Positions 37,642-46,486 of a stretch of 64,000 nt of DNA are shown here, piece after piece; position 1 is the first letter of the stretch, and each line of letters starts with the position of its first letter. Below the pieces are notes generated by a model that saw only the letters and a program-made list of their open reading frames with translations, was not told the origin of the DNA and searched no databases. Location of the stretch: contig NZ_BLBC01000005.1 in the NCBI RefSeq assembly GCF_009684755.1, positions 682,001 through 746,000 of the forward strand. The letters run 5' to 3'. This stretch comes from Capnocytophaga felis (GTDB lineage Bacteria > Bacteroidota > Bacteroidia > Flavobacteriales > Flavobacteriaceae). The translations under genes and the position numbers were made by a program.

Positions 37642-40383
37642 TTAAAAATTAATATTCATTTCCATACCAAAATAAGGACTGATAAGCCCTCTGCGATTTA
37701 TCTTTTCATTATTTACGTAATAATCTTTGTAAAAATTAAATAAGTTATTGACATACATCGATGCAGTGAAATGTCTGTAAAATTCTTTTGAAATTTTCAA
37801 ATGTACATTCACCGAAAGCGGAGTTTTCACTTGTGATTCTAAACTGATAGGTCGCATCAACCATTGCAAAACATAATCCTTCATCTGGGTTTCTGTATAA
37901 GGATGCGTTTTCCCTTCTACATCAATGTAATGTGTTGGAATTCCGTTGATGGGCATCACTTTGTTAAGAGCATACCAGTTGAAATCAACTCTTAATGAGG
38001 TAGTAAGCCCTAATTTTGGAAGATATGTATCCGTTACCAAACTTGTTTGAAAACGTTCTCGATCATAATTATCTTCTTCATTATAAACCCCTACATTATA
38101 ATGCTTTACACCATTTAATATATCTTTATCAGCAAATCGGAGCATTGGTAATGAGTTATAATATCGGGTTCTGAGCCAAGCCCCATTTAAGGTAAAACGT
38201 GTATTGATAAATTCAAAACGTTTTCCGGTGTACTGAAATTCAATTCCTTGCTTATCAATTGCAGAACCATTAGTTTCAAGTGATGACAAAACAAGAGCCT
38301 TTTCAGTTTGATAGCTGAGATTTTCAACAGAAGGAGGAGCAGTTATGCTTGTGTGATCAATAGTTGATGTATCATAAATTTTGTAATTTACTTGATGAAA
38401 TTTTCTCATTTTCCTAAATCCTGAGTTCATATTTTCATTGAAATATGTAACATAAAGTGAATGAAAATCATAGCTCAATCCTAATCGAATTTCTTTTTTG
38501 ATATTTGAAGCAACTTTCAGATTTCCGTTTATTTGCGGAAAAACATAGGTTTTAAAATGTACCTGTCTGTAATTCTTATTGTTATGATAGTAATTCAATT
38601 GTGTAAAAAGGCGATAAATGTCCTGAGGATACAACATATTTTGTGTTGGAAGTTTACTTTGTTTTCCCCACCCTGCAGTTAAGTTTACTTCCAGATGCTT
38701 TTTGTTTTTGAAAGTAATTTTGGGGAAATCAATCATAAGATTAATACGAGGATCTAAGAATACTTTTTGATTCATTTGGTAACCTCCTCGCAATCCTAAT
38801 AATGAAACTCCCCGAACGCCTGCTCGCAAGGTAAAATTCGTTCCGCCAACTTTTCTTTCTATTTGCTCCTGAACGTAAAATGCGAAATCTTGCATTGCAG
38901 GAATACTCTTAAATGCCCTCGGAATTGTAGCCATATCAGGAGAAGGAGGATAAAAAGGGTCATATACTTGTCCTAATCCATTATTTTTTGAATAAGAATA
39001 ACTTACACCTAAAAGCAATTCATTTTTCATTTTCCAAAACGAACTTTTAGACATTGCCGAGAAATCTGTAAAAACACTAAACGGTTTGCCATCTACCAAT
39101 AATTTCGACACGTAACTCGGAGTAAGAAAAATTCCGTAATGCTCCCCCTGCTCCCACCTTACGGGAATAGCCTTAGCACTGGTAATTTGTATCCATCTAT
39201 CTTGCTTAATTTGTTCATAGGACTGGCTTACGCTGGTTTTAAATGTCAATTTTTTGAAAAAATAATCTTTCAAATACATTGAAAAAAGATTTGATACACG
39301 AACATTATTATAAGTTGATTGATATGAATCATACCTGTCAAAACCTGCATCGGGGTCTCTTTTTTCTTTGTCGATGGTACCTGTATAATCGAAATTAATG
39401 CTCCAAGTAATCGGATTTGTGATATTAAATTGTTTTTCTGCCCTAACTGATGCTGTATAACGTTTGTAATTCTCAAAACTATTTCGAGGGTCAGCCTTTG
39501 CATCAAGATAATCCAAACTTAGATTTAAACTCAGATTTTGTTTTTTGAAATGAAAACCTTTACCAACATAAAATAACTTACTGAAGCCATCGGATTTAAT
39601 TCTTGAGTTCCAATCAGTTTTTCCTTTTTTTCGTGAAATTTGAACCAATCCACTGCTCAAATCTCCTTGATTTGCGGGAGCAATTCCTCTTACAACTTCC
39701 ACCCTTTCAATATCATCGGTAGAAATGGAACGCATATCAATCCCCGAACGAGTTACGTTTCGTTTTGCATCAACATAACCTGAAGAAGGCGTTACAATCA
39801 TCTCATAACCAACAGTTTCTTGCATATTGGAATTTGAATTTATTGGGATATCATCAACCGTAAAAGCAACTCCCAACGATGAAATAGAATAATTGCCACT
39901 CGAAATACCCGTTTCACGTAAAGTAAGTTTGTTTGCTTGATTCAATACAGGAGCACTAACACTTTTTCCGGGTAACAAACTAACCAAATCGGCAAAACTT
40001 GAAGGCTGCAAGTGCCTCATAGCCTTTTGGTCAATCACAGAAGTGGAGGTTGGAGCTTTTTTCTCTATTGCTGTAACCACAACTTCTTGCAAAAATTCTC
40101 TGCGTTCCTTCAATGAAACCACCATCAAAGTATCATTTTTTATAGAAATGTTTGCTGAATATTCCTCAAACGAAATATGCGAAATTTTTATTGTGCATTT
40201 GCCTCCTTGCAGAGAGAAAGAACATATCCCCTCTGAATTGGTAAAATTTCCTTTTTTATTTACCAGAATATGTGCTTGAGCAACTGGATTTTGTAAAGAA
40301 TCCTGAACCTTAAAAGTCAGTGTTACTTGTCCGCGGGCTTGGTAAAAAATGAGAAACGCAAGAAAAAATAAATACTTTCGCAC
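37642..40383 (-). CDS. TonB-dependent receptor with carboxypeptidase-like regulatory domain
   Basis: A 913-residue outer-membrane receptor. After the signal peptide (ending ARGQ), a CarboxypepD_reg-like domain spans residues 20-95, then a plug domain with VVRGIAPANQGDLSSGLVQI, then a 22-strand barrel ending in GMEMNINF. It imports a ligand by TonB energy. It is the first gene of the operon with DUF4876, DUF6850 and the di-heme peroxidase. The ligand is not identifiable; a metal or heme compound would suit the peroxidase. Confidence 0.92.
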   Translation of the reverse strand: MRKYLFFLAFLIFYQARGQVTLTFKVQDSLQNPVAQAHILVNKKGNFTNSEGICSFSLQGGKCTIKISHISFEEYSANISIKNDTLMVVSLKERREFLQEVVVTAIEKKAPTSTSVIDQKAMRHLQPSSFADLVSLLPGKSVSAPVLNQANKLTLRETGISSGNYSISSLGVAFTVDDIPINSNSNMQETVGYEMIVTPSSGYVDAKRNVTRSGIDMRSISTDDIERVEVVRGIAPANQGDLSSGLVQISRKKGKTDWNSRIKSDGFSKLFYVGKGFHFKKQNLSLNLSLDYLDAKADPRNSFENYKRYTASVRAEKQFNITNPITWSINFDYTGTIDKEKRDPDAGFDRYDSYQSTYNNVRVSNLFSMYLKDYFFKKLTFKTSVSQSYEQIKQDRWIQITSAKAIPVRWEQGEHYGIFLTPSYVSKLLVDGKPFSVFTDFSAMSKSSFWKMKNELLLGVSYSYSKNNGLGQVYDPFYPPSPDMATIPRAFKSIPAMQDFAFYVQEQIERKVGGTNFTLRAGVRGVSLLGLRGGYQMNQKVFLDPRINLMIDFPKITFKNKKHLEVNLTAGWGKQSKLPTQNMLYPQDIYRLFTQLNYYHNNKNYRQVHFKTYVFPQINGNLKVASNIKKEIRLGLSYDFHSLYVTYFNENMNSGFRKMRKFHQVNYKIYDTSTIDHTSITAPPSVENLSYQTEKALVLSSLETNGSAIDKQGIEFQYTGKRFEFINTRFTLNGAWLRTRYYNSLPMLRFADKDILNGVKHYNVGVYNEEDNYDRERFQTSLVTDTYLPKLGLTTSLRVDFNWYALNKVMPINGIPTHYIDVEGKTHPYTETQMKDYVLQWLMRPISLESQVKTPLSVNVHLKISKEFYRHFTASMYVNNLFNFYKDYYVNNEKINRRGLISPYFGMEMNINF

Positions 40384-40406
40384 TGTTTGTCAATCTTTTT
40401 AGGGTA

Positions 40407-40414
40407 CAAATTTA
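40407..40414 (-). promoter_or_regulatory. Candidate -7 box for the TonB receptor operon
   Basis: The minus strand reads TAAATTTG, matching TAnnTTTG, 23 bases before the start at 40383. Confidence 0.4.
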
Positions 40415-40596
40415 TAATATATTTTTAATAAATCTAAATAAATTCTTTATTAAAAAGAAAGAAAATTTGTTCATTAAAAAATAACATAGAAACTCAATTA
40501 TCCACAATTCCAATTATTTTTAAATATAAAGGAAAACAATCTATTAAAACTGAATGCAGCAAATTCAAATCTTTGAAACGCCCTCCCTTTAAATAA

Positions 40597-40627
40597 TTGT
40601 ATATTCTCAATTAAATATTTACCTTTG
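40597..40627 (+). promoter_or_regulatory. Promoter of the PfkB kinase gene
   Basis: TACCTTTG at 40620-40627 matches TAnnTTTG, with TTG at 40597-40599 and a 20-base spacer. The gene starts 46 bases downstream. Confidence 0.5.
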
Positions 40628-40673
40628 TAGCTTAAAATAATACTTTCACAAACTATAAATTTCTTCAATAAAA

Positions 40674-41600
40674 ATGGGTAAACTTTTAATTGTTGGTACC
40701 GTAGCTTTTGATGTGATTGAAACACCTTTTGCCAAAACTGATAAAATAATGGGCGGAGCCGCAAATTACATTGCTGTCGCAGCTGCACAGTTCGGGGTGA
40801 ATGCCGCCATTGTTTCAATCGTAGGGGAAGACTACCCACAGCCCTTTCTGAATCTTCTTACTGACAGAAATATTGATATTTCGGGTATAGAAATTGTCAA
40901 GGGAGGAAAATCTTTTTTTTGGAGCGGAAAGTATCACAATGATATGAACGTACGAGATACATTAGAAACACAATTGAACGTACTGTCGGATTTCAAACCC
41001 GTAGTTCCCAAAGCGTATAAAGATGCCAAAGTGCTTATGCTCGGCAACTTACATCCGAAAATACAGCTTGATATTCTCAAGCAAATGAATAAAAAACCAA
41101 ACTTGGTAGTTCTTGACACGATGGATTATTGGATGAACAACACTTGGGAACTGCTCGTTGAAGTAATAAGCAAAGTTGATGTCATAACCATCAATGACCA
41201 AGAAGCACGCCAGCTTACAGGAGAATATTCATTAGTAAAAGCAGCTCAAAAAATAATGAATATGGGAGTAAAATATGTAGTCATCAAAAAAGGTGAACAC
41301 GGAGTACTTTTGTTTCATCAAGATTCTGTTTTCTTTGCTCCTGCATTGCCTTTGGAAGAAGTTTTTGACCCCACGGGGGCCGGAGATACATTTGCCGGCG
41401 GAATGGTGGGCTTCCTTGCTAAAACCGATGATTATTCTTTTGAAAACATCAAAAATGCTGTGATTTACGGCTCTAACTTGGCTTCATTTTGCGTAGAAAA
41501 GTTTGGTGCAGAACGTGTGTTGGAACTTTCAAAAGAAGAAATCCGTGAGCGTCTTTTCCGATTTAAAGAACTCACGCAATTCGAAATGAAAATAGCATAA
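40674..41600 (+). CDS. PfkB-family carbohydrate kinase
   Basis: A 308-residue cytosolic kinase. The N-terminal glycine motif MGGAANYIAVAAAQFGVNAA and the C-terminal signature DPTGAGDTFAGGMVGF with the catalytic Asp (near residue 238) are intact. The family phosphorylates sugars or nucleosides such as ribose, fructose or adenosine. It is a single gene under its own promoter; the substrate is unresolved. Confidence 0.9.
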   Translation: MGKLLIVGTVAFDVIETPFAKTDKIMGGAANYIAVAAAQFGVNAAIVSIVGEDYPQPFLNLLTDRNIDISGIEIVKGGKSFFWSGKYHNDMNVRDTLETQLNVLSDFKPVVPKAYKDAKVLMLGNLHPKIQLDILKQMNKKPNLVVLDTMDYWMNNTWELLVEVISKVDVITINDQEARQLTGEYSLVKAAQKIMNMGVKYVVIKKGEHGVLLFHQDSVFFAPALPLEEVFDPTGAGDTFAGGMVGFLAKTDDYSFENIKNAVIYGSNLASFCVEKFGAERVLELSKEEIRERLFRFKELTQFEMKIA

Positions 41601-41611
41601 CATTTACGGTC

Positions 41612-41766
41612 GTGTTATAAAAAGTATGATGATAGTTTCGATTGTCAGGCTGAGCAAAGTCCGTGGAAACGGAGTATGTGACGAAGCCTTGTAATAATAA
41701 GGCTTCGACTTCGCTCAGCCTGACAGAAATATCCTCTTTTTTAAGGTGTCATACTTTTTGCATCAC
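41612..41766 (+). repeat. MITE-like element, copy 1
   Basis: A 155-base unit related to the copy at 58242. The ends are imperfect inverted repeats: gtgttataaaaagtatg at the left and the complement of catactttttgcatcac at the right (13 of 17 match). The interior carries a REP-like palindrome: the right arm ggcttcgacttcgctcagcc is well kept, while the left arm has an insertion of about 20 bases. No transposase is nearby, so it would be non-autonomous. Confidence 0.75.
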
Positions 41767-41809
41767 TTCCATACATCGAAATCCGCCACAGTCAATCTCA
41801 CCAACTTTG

Positions 41810-42815
41810 TTATATGGATTCCCTACAAATAGTTTCTGCTTCCAGTACAATCGTTTTATCGGGTGATTCCGGATTTTCTAATTTCTGTATAATCAACCGA
41901 GAAGCTTCTTTTGCCATTCGTTTTACGGGTTGTTCTACGGCTGTGATTGAAGGATGAACCAATGCACACAGATTCGTTCCGGAAATACAAGCAATAGCTA
42001 CTTCTTCCGGTATTTTTATCCGATGCTTTTGCAGATGACTTTTAGCTCCTAATGCGGACATTTCGGTAAAGCAAAATATGGCATCAAAGGTAATTCCCCT
42101 ACTCAACAATTGCTCTATTGCCCGTTCGCCTCCTGCAAAATCAACTCCTGCATTAACTTCATATTCGGGACGATAAGGAATGCGAAATTTTTCAAGAGCA
42201 TCTCTATAACCTCTTTTTCTTTCAAAGGCATTCTGAATATGAGATGGTCCCACCAAATGTGCAATCTGCTTTCTTCCACTGGAAATCATTCGTTCAACCA
42301 TAAAAAAAGCTTTCGTGTAATCGTCTATTTTCACCTTAGATGCTGGTAATTCTGATATGGTACGGTCAAAGAATACCATAGGTATGCCTTTTTTTTATGA
42401 TACGCTGATAGATTTCAAGATTTCGTTTGGTATGACACACACTGATAAGTATCCCTTCTACCCGACAATCTTGAAACATTTGTAAATTAGACAATTCTAT
42501 ATCAGGATTTTCGTCGGATTGAGCAAGAATAATACGATAACCTTCTTTGTTCAGTTCTTGTTGAGCACAAGCGATAAAATTCATATAGAAAGGTGTTTGC
42601 AATTCCGGAACTACAATGCCTATGGTTCGTGTACTCTGCCTACGAAGATTGACAGCCAGCTCGTTACGGGTATATCCCATTTTTTCAGCCATAGCCAAAA
42701 TTTTTTGTTTGGTTTCCTTGCTCACGTTTTGGTTATCACCACGCAAAGCACGTGATACGGTGGACTTGGAGATGCCTAAAGTCTGGGCTATGTCAATGAT
42801 GGTTGTGTATTTCAT
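41810..42815 (-). pseudogene. LacI-family transcriptional regulator, frameshifted
   Basis: Two frames make one LacI-type repressor of about 335 residues. The first (42815-42366) has the HTH IIDIAQTLGISKSTVSRAL and the start of the sugar-binding core (RTIGIVVPELQTPFYMNFI). The second (42379-41810) continues it from IPMVFFDRTISELPAS. The switch falls on a run of eight A (minus strand; 42389-42396): with seven A the protein reads KKGIPMVFFD in one frame. It stands divergent to the polyol operon, which it probably controlled. Mutation, slippage or a sequencing error could explain it. Confidence 0.85.
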
Positions 42816-42839
42816 ATCAGTGCATTTCGATTACAGATG

Positions 42840-42847
42840 CAAAGTTA
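42840..42847 (-). promoter_or_regulatory. Candidate -7 box for the lacI-type gene
   Basis: The minus strand reads TAACTTTG, matching TAnnTTTG, 24 bases before the start at 42815. It adjoins the operator-like repeats at 42870-42913. Confidence 0.4.
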
Positions 42848-42869
42848 AAGAAAAAAAAATGAAATTTTT

Positions 42870-42913
42870 GGGAACGGTTGCGAATTTTGGGAACGATTCC
42901 GGGAACGATTGCG
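42870..42913 (+). promoter_or_regulatory. Three operator-like repeats between lacI-type gene and polyol operon
   Basis: The unit GGGAACG(G/A)TT(G/C)CG occurs at 42870-42882, 42889-42901 and 42901-42913 in the same orientation; the second and third abut. The placement between divergent promoters suits LacI-type binding sites. Confidence 0.5.
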
Positions 42914-42958
42914 TAAAATATTTATGTCAAAATATGCTTTCGATTAATTACGAATGCG

Positions 42959-42966
42959 TAAATTTG
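42959..42966 (+). promoter_or_regulatory. Candidate -7 box for the polyol operon
   Basis: TAAATTTG matches TAnnTTTG and lies 37 bases before the start codon at 43004. The -33 region is not clear, as would be usual for an activated or repressed promoter. Confidence 0.4.
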
Positions 42967-43003
42967 TTACGAGGTTCATTAATATCTTTAAAAAAAGACA
43001 TAT

Positions 43004-45343
43004 ATGGAAGACCATTCAACGCAATCGAAAGTTCCCTTTATAAGCAAATTGGCTTATGGAATGGGAGATGTGGGCTGTAACTTCAGCTGGATGTTTGTCG
43101 GGAATTTCCTGATGATATTTTATACTGATGTCTTTGGCATTGGTATGGGTGCGGTAGCTACTTTAATGTTGCTCTCTCGGTTTTGGGATGCTATCAATGA
43201 TCCGGTTATCGGTAGTTTAAGCGATAGAACGCGTACCCGATGGGGGCGTTATCGGCCTTGGCTCTTGTTCGCTGCTCCATTGACGGCTCTGGTGTTGGTA
43301 CTTACTTTTTGGGCTCATCCTCATTGGAGCCAAACCAACAAGGTTATTTATATGTCAGTTACCTACTGTTTATTGGTATTAGGGTACACTTGTGTAAATA
43401 TTCCTTATGGTACTCTCTGCGGGGCTATGACTCAGAACACCAATGAACGGGCTCAAATCAATACATCTCGGTCAGTAAGTGCTATGATAGCCATTGGGAT
43501 TATCAACATCATCACCATTCCGCTGATAGAAGGATTGGGAGGTGGTAACCCTCAACAAGGTTATTTACTGATAGCCATTCTTTACGGAGCGATTTTTGCG
43601 GCTTGTCATATCTTCTGTTTTGCTAAAACAAAAGAAGTTATTGAAGTGCCGGTAGCTCCAAAAATACCCCTAAAAGTACAATTGCGGGTTGTTTTGAAAA
43701 ACAAACCTTATCTGTTAGCCTTGTTAGGACAAGTTCTTTTCGGATTTATTCTTTACGGAAGAAACGCTGACTTGCTTTATTACTTCACCTATGTGGAAAA
43801 GGATATGGCACTCTTCACGTATTATTCTATGGCGATTATCATTCCTTCAATCATTGGAGCGGCTTGTTTCCCAAAAGTGTTTGAATGGACTTCCAATAAG
43901 GGATGGTCAGCATCTATATTTGCTTTGGGTACGGGGGTTACGATGTTTGCAATGTTTTTCTTTAGCCCTGTTAGCTCACCTGTTCCTTTCTACATCTTTG
44001 CTGCCCTTTCCCAATTCTTCTTTTCTGGATTCAATACAGCGATTTATGCCATTATCCCCGATTGTGTGGAGTATGGCGAGTGGTGTACGGGTGTCCGAAA
44101 TGATGGTTTTCAATATGCATTCATTTCATTAGGAAATAAAATCGGTATGGCATTGGGTACTTCATTATTGGCTCTTTCCTTAGGTTTGGCGGGTTATGAA
44201 GCGAATGCAGAGCAAAACGAATCGGTATTATCCATTATGCGACATTCATTCAGTACCATACCGGGTATTTTGTGGGTACTGACGGCTTTTGTCTTGTTCT
44301 TCTACAAACTTGATAGACGAAGCTATAATCGTATTTTGAGAATTATCAAATATCGTTTCTTAAAACGTAAAAGACACTTACGTGAATATGACGTGGTGGC
44401 ATTGGGTGAGTTGTTGGTTGATTTCAATACGCTACATTCCAATGATTACGATAGTGTCGTGTACGAATCAAATCCGGGGGGTGCACCTTGTAACGTATTG
44501 GCGATGTTAAGCAACTTGAAAAAACGTACGGCTTTTATCGGAAAAATAGGAGATGACTTTTTAGGAGAAGCCTTAAAACAACGCCTCGTACAAATGAACA
44601 TTTCCATAGAAGGTCTGTCAAAGGATAAGAACAGAAATACAACCTTAGTGTTTTTGAGCGACAGGAAAACGTATCCTCACCAATATATCTTCTATCGTAA
44701 CCGTACAGCCGATATGAATTTAGATGAAGGCGATGTCGATGCTGATATGTTATCTCGCACACGTATTTTCCACTTCGGTTCTGTTTCCCTTACACATAAG
44801 AAATGTAGAAAAGCTACCCGAAAAGCCATTAGGGCTGCACGTTCAAAACATCGGTTGATTTCCTTCGACCCGAATTATCGTCCGACTTTATGGCTTCGTG
44901 AAGAAGAGGCACGCAAATGGATGTTATACGGATGTTCGGTGTGCGATATTCTGAAAATCGAAGAAAGCGAATTGGCGTTCATTACACAGCAAACTACGGT
45001 TGCCGACGGGGTTGCGTATCTGCAAAAAAATTATAAAATTAAGCTGATTTTGGTAACATTTGGTCAAGAGAGAAGTCAGGCATTTATGGGCAACCGTACC
45101 GTAAAACAAGATGCTATCCCGAATGACCAAAAGATAGATACCACCGGAGCCGGAGCTGCTTTCTTAGGTTGCTGTTTAGCATACATTTTGGAACAAGGTA
45201 TGGAACTTTCCGACGAACAGTTACAGGAAATGCTGTTCCGTGCCAATGTAGCGGCTATGCTGAAAACTACCCGTAAAGGAGCTATCAGAGCTATGCCAAC
45301 GAAGGAAGAACTTGAAAATTACATACAACAATTTGGACAATAA
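43004..45343 (+). CDS. GPH-type sugar/polyol symporter fused to a degenerate PfkB kinase domain
   Basis: An uninterrupted 779-residue frame. Residues 1-455 form a 12-segment GPH/MFS transporter (KLAYGMGDVGCNFSWMFVG, SDRTRTRWGRYRPWLL, VEYGEWCTGVRNDGFQYA). A basic linker (about 448-459) joins a PfkB domain (461-779) with GELLVDF, NPGGAPCNVLAMLSNLKK and the C-terminal signature. That signature reads TGAGAAF: Ala718 replaces the catalytic Asp of GAGD. The kinase part is probably inactive, perhaps a cytosolic sugar sensor or a tether. It is the first gene of the putative polyol operon. Confidence 0.88.
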   Translation: MEDHSTQSKVPFISKLAYGMGDVGCNFSWMFVGNFLMIFYTDVFGIGMGAVATLMLLSRFWDAINDPVIGSLSDRTRTRWGRYRPWLLFAAPLTALVLVLTFWAHPHWSQTNKVIYMSVTYCLLVLGYTCVNIPYGTLCGAMTQNTNERAQINTSRSVSAMIAIGIINIITIPLIEGLGGGNPQQGYLLIAILYGAIFAACHIFCFAKTKEVIEVPVAPKIPLKVQLRVVLKNKPYLLALLGQVLFGFILYGRNADLLYYFTYVEKDMALFTYYSMAIIIPSIIGAACFPKVFEWTSNKGWSASIFALGTGVTMFAMFFFSPVSSPVPFYIFAALSQFFFSGFNTAIYAIIPDCVEYGEWCTGVRNDGFQYAFISLGNKIGMALGTSLLALSLGLAGYEANAEQNESVLSIMRHSFSTIPGILWVLTAFVLFFYKLDRRSYNRILRIIKYRFLKRKRHLREYDVVALGELLVDFNTLHSNDYDSVVYESNPGGAPCNVLAMLSNLKKRTAFIGKIGDDFLGEALKQRLVQMNISIEGLSKDKNRNTTLVFLSDRKTYPHQYIFYRNRTADMNLDEGDVDADMLSRTRIFHFGSVSLTHKKCRKATRKAIRAARSKHRLISFDPNYRPTLWLREEEARKWMLYGCSVCDILKIEESELAFITQQTTVADGVAYLQKNYKIKLILVTFGQERSQAFMGNRTVKQDAIPNDQKIDTTGAGAAFLGCCLAYILEQGMELSDEQLQEMLFRANVAAMLKTTRKGAIRAMPTKEELENYIQQFGQ

Positions 45344-45371
45344 TTATTTAACACAATAAAAATACTATATT

Positions 45372-46415
45372 ATGAAAGGTACAATGAAAGTAGCCGTTAT
45401 GAACGGCATCGGTAAAATGGGTTATACAGAAAGAGAAATTCCTACACCCAAAGACAATGAAGTATTGGTGAAGTTGGAATACGTAGGTATTTGCGGTTCT
45501 GATTTGCACTATTATGAAACAGGACGCATCGGAGATTACATCGTAAAACCTCCTTTCGTTCTCGGACACGAACCGGGCGGAACCGTAGTGGAAGTAGGTA
45601 AAGATGTAAAACACCTAAAAGTAGGCGATCGCGTAGCCTTAGAACCGGGAAAAACTTGCGGACATTGTGAGTTTTGCCGTAGAGGAGAATACAATCTATG
45701 CCCTGATGTTGTGTTTTTTGCAACGCCTCCGGTAGATGGTGTATTCCTTGAATATGTAGCTCACGAAGCAGACCTTTGTTTCAAATTACCTGACAACGTA
45801 GATACAATGGCAGGTGCTTTGATTGAGCCACTTGCCGTAGGTTTCCACGCAGCCAATCAAGGAGGAGCTCACGCAGGACAAACAGCACTGGTTTTCGGTA
45901 GTGGTTGTATCGGATTGGTATCAATGATGGCATTGAAAGCCGTAGGGCTATCCAAAGTTTATGTGGTAGATGTAATGCAAAAACGATTAGACAAGGCTCT
46001 TGAACTCGGAGCTACTGGGGTTATCAACGCCAAAGAAGAAGATGTTTTGGAAGTAGTAAAAAAACTAACTGACGGACACGGAATGGATTTGGTTATAGAA
46101 ACCGCTGGTCTGGAACTTACTACCCGTCAAGCCATTTACGCTGCCAAAAAAGGAGCAAACATCGTGTTAGTTGGATATTCTCAAAGCGGTGAAATGACCC
46201 TGCCGATGAGTTTGGCTCTTGATAAAGAATTGACATTCAAAACAGTATTCCGCTATCGTCATATTTATCCTATGGCTATTGATACAGTGGCTTCAGGTAA
46301 AGTGAATTTGAAAGGTATTATAACCAATGTTTTTGATTTTGATGATATTCAGAATGCGATGGACAGCAGTGTTCACGACAAAGCTAATATCGTGAAATCA
46401 ATTGTGAAATTCTAA
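45372..46415 (+). CDS. Zinc-dependent sorbitol/xylitol-type dehydrogenase (MDR family)
   Basis: A 347-residue cytosolic enzyme. Catalytic zinc ligands are the Cys in YVGICGSDLHYY, the His in LGHEPGG and a nearby Glu. The structural zinc Cys set is CGHCEFCRRGEYNLC. A Rossmann motif GSGCIGLVSMMAL binds NAD(P). The GSDLHYYETGRIGDYIV segment is typical of L-iditol/sorbitol dehydrogenases, which oxidise a polyol at C2 to a ketose. It follows the transporter fusion by 28 bases and precedes a fructokinase, fitting sorbitol to fructose. Confidence 0.9.
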   Translation: MKGTMKVAVMNGIGKMGYTEREIPTPKDNEVLVKLEYVGICGSDLHYYETGRIGDYIVKPPFVLGHEPGGTVVEVGKDVKHLKVGDRVALEPGKTCGHCEFCRRGEYNLCPDVVFFATPPVDGVFLEYVAHEADLCFKLPDNVDTMAGALIEPLAVGFHAANQGGAHAGQTALVFGSGCIGLVSMMALKAVGLSKVYVVDVMQKRLDKALELGATGVINAKEEDVLEVVKKLTDGHGMDLVIETAGLELTTRQAIYAAKKGANIVLVGYSQSGEMTLPMSLALDKELTFKTVFRYRHIYPMAIDTVASGKVNLKGIITNVFDFDDIQNAMDSSVHDKANIVKSIVKF

Positions 46416-46486
46416 CATACATAATAAAAGAGGATGTGTCTGCTCGAAGACAGACACATTCTCTAAATTCTTAAATCATTTTATTT

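Noticed and set aside
42616-43080. Plus-strand frame of 154 codons across the lacI-maeB-type divergent gap
   Set aside because: It overlaps the helix-turn-helix region of the repressor and the start of the transporter gene and has no motif.
46434-46461. Hairpin between dehydrogenase and fructokinase genes (gtgtctg...cagacac) as a terminator
   Set aside because: The stem is short of a proper T-run and the genes on both sides fit one pathway; it could attenuate or stabilise mRNA but I do not call it a terminator.
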